A stretch of 64,000 nucleotides of DNA, from the NCBI GenBank assembly GCA_005518205.2, contig RFFC02000002.1, positions 228,970 through 292,969 of the forward strand. The letters are read 5' to 3'. The notes beneath the pieces are model-generated. The model was not told the DNA's origin and made no database searches. It saw nothing but the letters and a program-made list of their open reading frames with translations. Positions 59,253 through 64,000 of this stretch are shown here, one piece after another (within the stretch, counting starts at the first letter, position 1; every line of letters starts with the position of its first letter). Source of the DNA: Hormoscilla sp. GUM202. GTDB taxonomy: Bacteria; Cyanobacteriota; Cyanobacteriia; Cyanobacteriales; Desertifilaceae. The position numbers and the translations under genes are program-made.

Positions 59253-62200
59253 CTAGAGTAAATCTGAAGGATCGACTACCGCCGTAATATAATCCCATGC
59301 CCAAATAGGCGGTGTTGAGTTCAAAGTCTGAATGCTTAATGGAACAACGCCAACCCCTCCCTTGATAGGAGGTGAATCTGCGAATTGCGTCATAATAGTC
59401 CACCAATTCTGGGGTGTATTGACCCCCCAGTGGCTAAACAGTTGTTCCCGAATTTCTCGTGCTTTAGTTGGGTTGTTAACCCCCACACTGCACTCCCCAT
59501 CAAATTTCAGGCTGCGAGCGCTAAAATTAGCACTGCCGATGAGGGCATACTGGTCGTCAAAAATAGCAACCTTTGAATGGACGTAAATGCTTCGGAAGTT
59601 CTTATTAAGCCCAGGAAGTTGAAATTTATCCTCATTGGGGTTGAGGGACTCAAAGTACCTTACGGGCGAAGTAAAGATTAGTCGGCCGTTATCTATCGGT
59701 ACCACATTAACGACGTCCGTGAGAGGAAGAGATCGAGAACTTCCATCTGACTTCAAGGTGTAATCGAAGGTTGCATATTCAACGGGCTTATCCTCAGGTA
59801 TATTGACTTTCCAGCTTTGGCACTGCTCGCGGGTTACTGTATCTCCATGCTTGAAAGCAGCATTAGTCCATTCACTAGTGCTTAACAGCATGGCAGCCAA
59901 AGCCATTCGACACAGATAGAATTGTCCGCGCTGATCCTCATGATCGTTGCCTTTTGTTGGATGAGGAATCAGGATAATACAACGGAAGTTCCCTGATGCT
60001 GACTTGAGTTTGCTGATGATAGACTTAATCAAGCTCACATCATGGAAGGTAAAATTCTCGAAATAGATATAGTCTTGTGCAGCTTGGATTCGATCGAGTA
60101 ATTTGTTTTGTACTTGGGCTACAGGCTCGGAAAACTCCGAATTCGTGATCAAAACGTCTACAGGATATTTGGGATCGCTCGTAGTTCGATCTTGGTAAGG
60201 AATTTTCGAGGGTTGACTCTTGCATGCTTCCTGTTCATCCAAGCAACTGTCATGATTGATCTGCCAGCACGCGATTTTCGCATATGTCCCCTCCTTTACT
60301 GTGGCCGCATTGGTGGCTGTCTGACCCCATCGGCGGTCAAATTCCTTTTCGACAATATCAACGACAGGTCCCTGCAAAAGAACGGCGCAATCGTGCCACG
60401 CATGGAAGTTGCTATGATCGTGCATGGGGTGACTGGGGTCGTCAAAGTAAGCCGGTGTAATAATATTGAAACCACCCACAAGAGCACATTTGACATCGTT
60501 TACGGATACGATTGCAATTTTCTGATGTTGGGAATTTAAGGCTAAAATTGAGCCATATCCTTCAGGTACGCCTGGCTTCCACCAGCGGTAAGCATGATAG
60601 ATTTGCAGGCGGACTTCTACGTTCTGTAAGCCTTTGAGTGCTTCGATTGTCTGTGCGTTGCGTCGTGCATCTTTACCATTTAGCCACCTGCGAAGGTGAA
60701 ACTTCAGAAAGTCATTGTTCTCCATCATGTGCTGGATTTCGCTTGTATCCCACATAATAACATAGGCTTTTTTTCCAGCTTTGTTGATGCCTTCGATCAG
60801 ATTTTCAAAGTTGGGATTATCAGGAATACTAATGCCTGATGCGCTATAGTGCCCGGCCCGAACGGCTAACAGTAGGTCGCGCAGGATCGGGAAATAAGCC
60901 TCTCCATCAATAATGAAATGGAACGATCCCTGACCTGATCCTCCAAAAGTTGGCTTTCCGATGCCCATTTTGTCTGCTACTTGGAGGCTACCACTCGAAA
61001 CCTCATTCACCAATGCAACATTGGTTATCCAAGAACCTACAGCAACCGCTGCTGATGCACCTAGTACTACAGGAGAAGCGATGGCTGCACCAGCTGCAAC
61101 TGCTGCACCACCAACAACTGCCCCAACCGCAGCCAATGTAATACCAGCCCATTTTCCAATATCGGACCACGACCAAGAAAACAACGCTAATGCCTCGCGT
61201 TTCCCTCGGGCAAGAAAGACTCGAGTATGAGCTGCTGGGACTTCCCCATAAAGCTCCTGCAAGGTATTGCCGATGGTCTGAGGAACATCCCCCGTGGGAG
61301 TTGTTTGAAGGCTCAGCAGCACTGGTATTGATGTAGGACACTCAATGGCAAATTTCCAGTCACCGACCTGCGGGTTTTTCACCGCAAATGCCCAAACGGA
61401 ATTACCATTCATCTGAACAAACAACTCGTCGGTATTTGAATCCTGGTTTAATTGAGTCCCATCGGGCCGAAAGACTTTAACCAAAGCATCTTCAGGAAAC
61501 GAAACGCCAGATTTTGACTTGTCAGTGACAACACCGTAAAGGTAACCCGTTCCACTCTCTATCTTTAATGTTTGCTGGCGTTCTGCCTGGTGGGCCACTT
61601 CAACAAACTTGACAGACCCTGATGCTGACCCATTGTTATGGATGGGTGAAGCATCGTCAAAGTTTCGATCCATCTGCCAAAAGCCAACCAAGCCCGGATC
61701 GCTAGGTGAAACTTCGTTGAAGCGCGTGCGTTGGATATCTCCTCGATCTAAAGCCCGATTCCAGATGGACACATCTTCAAGAATCCCCACAAATTGCAGC
61801 TGTTGTTGGTCACCATAGCCAATAACAACCCGATGTGAATTGGAGATATCTAAAGGGGTGGGCTTACTCGATTCCGGAGTTACCGGAATCGAAATCCCAT
61901 CAAAAAAGATAGAGATATTCCCATTTTGACGCACCCCTGCCACGCTGTGCCATTTGCCATCCAGAGCAATCGTTGGTTCAGAGACAGCTTTATAATAACC
62001 AAAGCCATCATCTGTGTTCATCTGGATAACCCCATTGGGTCTTAAATGAAGCCACCAACCTCCATTACCACTCCCGCCTTCCGCAGGCTTACGGGAAATA
62101 ATCATTCCTCCCGCTGTTGTTTTAAATAATGCTGTGACAGTGAAATCCCCCTTGTCAAAATTATAAGCAGGATTAGGGGGAATTATTATCATTCCGTGGT

Positions 62201-62933
62201 CGTATATTTTGGCTCCATAGTCAGTCACGGCATTCTCGTGGAGATCGATAGCGCAATAGGAATAGGCGTTGACTGTTTCTGCCCAAACACAGTGAAAAAC
62301 GGGAACCCATGAGACAGGTCCTATGGGGGTAGCAGGATTATTTGTCGGGGATGTATCGTCAAAATCTCGGTTCATCTCCCAGAAACCGACCAGCCCCGGA
62401 TCTTCGGGCGTGACTTTGTTGAACATCGTGCGTTTAATCTCAGCCTGATTCAACGCACGATTCCAGATGGACACATCTTCAAGAATCCCCACAAATTGCA
62501 GTTGTTGTTGGTCACCATAGCCAATAACAACCCGATGTGAATTGGAGACATCTAAAGGGGTGGGCTTACTCGATTCCGGAGTGACCTGAATGGAAATCCC
62601 ATCAAAAAAGATAGAAATATTCCCATTTTGACGCACGGCCGCCACACTGTGCCATGTGCCATCTAAAGCAATCGTTGGTTCAGAGACAGCTTTATAATAA
62701 CCAAAGCCATCATCTGTGTTCATCTGGATAACCCCATTGGGTCTTAAAATAAGCCACCAACCTCCATTACCAGTCCCGCCTTCCGCAGGCTTGCGGGAAA
62801 TAATTGTTCCTCCCACTGTTGTTTGAAACAGCACGGTGATTGTGAAATCACCCTTACCAAAGTTGTAAGCATTGTTACTCGGAACCGTCAGCATTCCTTC
62901 CTGTTGAATGCGAATTCCATAATCTGCTTCCAT
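59253..62933 (-). CDS. LamG-LamG-phospholipase D (HKD) protein
   Basis: 1226 residues. Two nearly identical LamG/concanavalin-like domains (about 1-180 and 235-425) each carry YNFGKGDFTITVLFQTTVGG (or close), GWWL.LRPNGVIQMNTDD and ILEDVSIWNRAL. A hydrophobic stretch (ITLAAVGAVVGGAAVAAGAA, about 595-640) follows. The C-terminal half has two PLD-type HKD motifs: H803/K805 in QHQKIAIV and H1119/K1121/D1126 in HSKVAIFDDQ followed by IGSANFSARS, so a complete active site can form. No signal peptide is present. The substrate may be a phospholipid or nucleic acid. The arrangement with a lectin gene suggests an effector or defence protein. Confidence 0.85.
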   Translation of the reverse strand: MEADYGIRIQQEGMLTVPSNNAYNFGKGDFTITVLFQTTVGGTIISRKPAEGGTGNGGWWLILRPNGVIQMNTDDGFGYYKAVSEPTIALDGTWHSVAAVRQNGNISIFFDGISIQVTPESSKPTPLDVSNSHRVVIGYGDQQQLQFVGILEDVSIWNRALNQAEIKRTMFNKVTPEDPGLVGFWEMNRDFDDTSPTNNPATPIGPVSWVPVFHCVWAETVNAYSYCAIDLHENAVTDYGAKIYDHGMIIIPPNPAYNFDKGDFTVTALFKTTAGGMIISRKPAEGGSGNGGWWLHLRPNGVIQMNTDDGFGYYKAVSEPTIALDGKWHSVAGVRQNGNISIFFDGISIPVTPESSKPTPLDISNSHRVVIGYGDQQQLQFVGILEDVSIWNRALDRGDIQRTRFNEVSPSDPGLVGFWQMDRNFDDASPIHNNGSASGSVKFVEVAHQAERQQTLKIESGTGYLYGVVTDKSKSGVSFPEDALVKVFRPDGTQLNQDSNTDELFVQMNGNSVWAFAVKNPQVGDWKFAIECPTSIPVLLSLQTTPTGDVPQTIGNTLQELYGEVPAAHTRVFLARGKREALALFSWSWSDIGKWAGITLAAVGAVVGGAAVAAGAAIASPVVLGASAAVAVGSWITNVALVNEVSSGSLQVADKMGIGKPTFGGSGQGSFHFIIDGEAYFPILRDLLLAVRAGHYSASGISIPDNPNFENLIEGINKAGKKAYVIMWDTSEIQHMMENNDFLKFHLRRWLNGKDARRNAQTIEALKGLQNVEVRLQIYHAYRWWKPGVPEGYGSILALNSQHQKIAIVSVNDVKCALVGGFNIITPAYFDDPSHPMHDHSNFHAWHDCAVLLQGPVVDIVEKEFDRRWGQTATNAATVKEGTYAKIACWQINHDSCLDEQEACKSQPSKIPYQDRTTSDPKYPVDVLITNSEFSEPVAQVQNKLLDRIQAAQDYIYFENFTFHDVSLIKSIISKLKSASGNFRCIILIPHPTKGNDHEDQRGQFYLCRMALAAMLLSTSEWTNAAFKHGDTVTREQCQSWKVNIPEDKPVEYATFDYTLKSDGSSRSLPLTDVVNVVPIDNGRLIFTSPVRYFESLNPNEDKFQLPGLNKNFRSIYVHSKVAIFDDQYALIGSANFSARSLKFDGECSVGVNNPTKAREIREQLFSHWGVNTPQNWWTIMTQFADSPPIKGGVGVVPLSIQTLNSTPPIWAWDYITAVVDPSDLL

Positions 62934-63200
62934 AATTACCCCCTATGGGTTCAATTGATGCTATTGAAATTGAAAAGAAGAGAAGAGACCTTATTACTGG
63001 CAATCTTGGGCTACCGAGTCGGATGCATCCCAATTTTGCTTCTTAAGAGTCGTGTCCGAGAGACTTTCGTTTCCAGAGCGCCCACCCATGTCGTTGCCGG
63101 GCAGGCGAACGACAAGGTGGGCGCTCACAGAAACGACCCACCCCCATCGCAGGGTGCATCCCAGTTTGGCAATGAGTAAAAATACTTCATTGCGCAACTG
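62934..63200. other. Intergenic region with a hairpin
   Basis: GAGCGCCCACC at 63,076 pairs with GGTGGGCGCTC ending at 63,126. GATGCATCCCAATTTTGC near 63,022 is echoed by GGGTGCATCCCAGTTTGGC near 63,152. No gene is supported. Confidence 0.5.
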
Positions 63201-63829
63201 TCACCTTGAGAATACTCCATTAAGATAAGCGCAGCGATGCAGCAGAACCTGGGGAACATTGACGGCTTTCCATTGCGATCCTGAAAGCTTTAGCCGTGCC
63301 GCCTTCTGTGTACCGTTGATTCCACCTCTCCCGAACCAATGGAAATCCCCTCGGCTTGATAATAGCTATAGTTCACAATGCGATGGCGATGCTTAGTAAC
63401 ATAGGCCCTAAAATTGTCCACCCGTGGATGGTCCCAGTCGTCAAATTCCTTGAGGGCCTCTGGCACCTTGCCAGACCAGAAAAGGGCTTTCACTCGTGCC
63501 AGTCGCTGGCCGGACCCGCCGATTTTTTCCAGATTTTCCATTAAGTGATACCAATCGAGGATTTCTTGACGAAAGATGGTCGGACCAATCTCGACAAACA
63601 GGTTCCAGATGCCATCATGGCCATCCCCGAGACACACAAGCGGATTCGCCAAGGGCTGCTGATTTACCCATTTGACCAGTCCTGCATTGTCTCGAAAAAA
63701 GGCCGCTACCCCCTGGTCATGCAGATTGACAGCCTTGTAATCGCGCCACTCACAGGGTTGACCAAGGGGAGTCCGTAAGCGCAATATCGGAAGTATATCT
63801 AGCCTTGGGTGTTCTAAGTAGTCAGACAA
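63201..63829 (-). pseudogene. ISKra4-type transposase remnant
   Basis: The frame has VCLGDGHDGIWNLFVEIG, ILDWYHLMENLEKIGG and RIVNYSYYQAEGISIGSGEV, a signature of ISKra4 transposases. Near 63,312 it shifts frame; the following frame continues LKLSGSQWKAVNVPQVLLHR then CAYLNGVFSR to the TGA at 63,201-63,203. The N-terminal half is missing, replaced by the end of an IS630-type gene. The element is inactive. Confidence 0.8.
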
Positions 63830-64000
63830 AATTAATTACATATTTTTCTCCAAAATTTTTTATGATTGTTTCAACGGAATCAACTAAGTTTTTCCAGCAA
63901 GAATAAGCATCGATTTCAATCCATTCGTATTTAATAAACCGCCACAAGATTTCAATCAAATTCAAATGAGGTGAATAAGTGGGGAGATGGAATATAGTAA
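63822..64000 (-). CDS. IS630-type transposase, C-terminal part cut by the window edge
   Basis: On the minus strand the frame encodes IFHLPTYSPHLNLIEILWRF then IKYEWIEIDAYSCWKNLVDS and ends YVINFV at the TGA at 63,822-63,824. YSPxLNxIExxWxxxK is the C-terminal DDE signature of IS630/Tc1-like transposases, including the final catalytic glutamate. The start lies beyond the right window edge. The gene end overlaps the ISKra4 remnant, so one element probably inserted into the other. Confidence 0.8.
   Translation of the reverse strand, partial: TIFHLPTYSPHLNLIEILWRFIKYEWIEIDAYSCWKNLVDSVETIIKNFGEKYVINFV

Overview
The window comes from a filamentous-type cyanobacterium, probably Oscillatoriales-like, though the genus is not resolved. 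This rests on the very frequent HIP1 octamer GCGATCGC, a complete kaiA-kaiB-kaiC clock cluster, a ThiD2-ThiE fusion followed by thiS, a Ycf20/DUF565 protein, the cyanobacterial hfq beside dapF, a ComFB-type protein, a SigG-like sigma factor, two Uma2 proteins and a zinc-ribbon Ser/Thr kinase. One tRNA is visible, tRNA-Arg(CCG). The window is unusually rich in repeats and broken genes: tandem arrays with 21, 28, 30, 42, 105 and 143 bp periods, small inverted-repeat elements, and remains of IS1182-, ISKra4- and IS630-type insertion sequences.

Layout. 1-5.2 kb: a 5'-truncated gene, a HEAT-repeat protein, an antitoxin with a frameshifted PIN toxin, a 21-bp array, a Uma2 protein and a convergent Ser/Thr kinase with a beta-helix tail. 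5.7-9.1 kb: an MBL-fold protein, then an HtrA-like protease and a DUF58 protein 8 bases apart. 9-11.9 kb: two copies of an unannotated 30-35 aa membrane protein flanking a 7 x 105 bp array. 12-18 kb: DUF309, a junction at about 13,130 where an HNH gene and a glycerate kinase gene are both cut, DUF565, a GT39-type glycosyltransferase and a lipoxygenase with all five iron ligands. 18-25.8 kb: repeat-dominated, with segmental duplications carrying copies of a Sel1-repeat gene, a DUF1838 gene, a 42-bp minisatellite split by a 165-bp element, and an IS1182 element flanked by CTAG.

25.8-31.7 kb: clock region. kaiABC is transcribed rightward; divergent to it is a CBS-histidine kinase with two receiver-like domains that both lack the phospho-acceptor aspartate. 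KaiC keeps S431/T432 and both P-loops at canonical numbering. 31.7-40.8 kb: an ATP-grasp protein, the tRNA, a second Uma2, a trypsin-WD40 protein, then pieces of what may be one decayed giant surface protein (DUF4347, Calx-beta, and a toxin-like tail without a normal start codon) followed by a probable immunity gene, and a PIN/antitoxin pair with an extra antitoxin. 40.8-50 kb: thiE-thiS, a DUF1565 protein, dapF with a translationally coupled nuclease-like gene, hfq, an M23 peptidase, a frameshifted comFB, sigG with its anti-sigma factor, and a gamma-glutamylcyclotransferase.

50-64 kb: leuS with an in-frame insertion of about 120 residues and an acidic repeat tail, a secreted haemagglutinin-CHAT (caspase-like) fusion, a two-gene unit encoding a LamG-phospholipase D protein and a ricin-lectin protein, and nested transposase remnants at the right edge.

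The main cross-cutting observation is a hairpin repeat (GTAGTAAG..CTTTAG..CTT) whose stem bases covary between copies and which has entered coding sequence at least three times. The strongest candidates for under-described biology are the LamG-PLD/ricin pair, the orphan toxin-immunity module, the leuS insertion, the clock-adjacent kinase and the small membrane protein pair.
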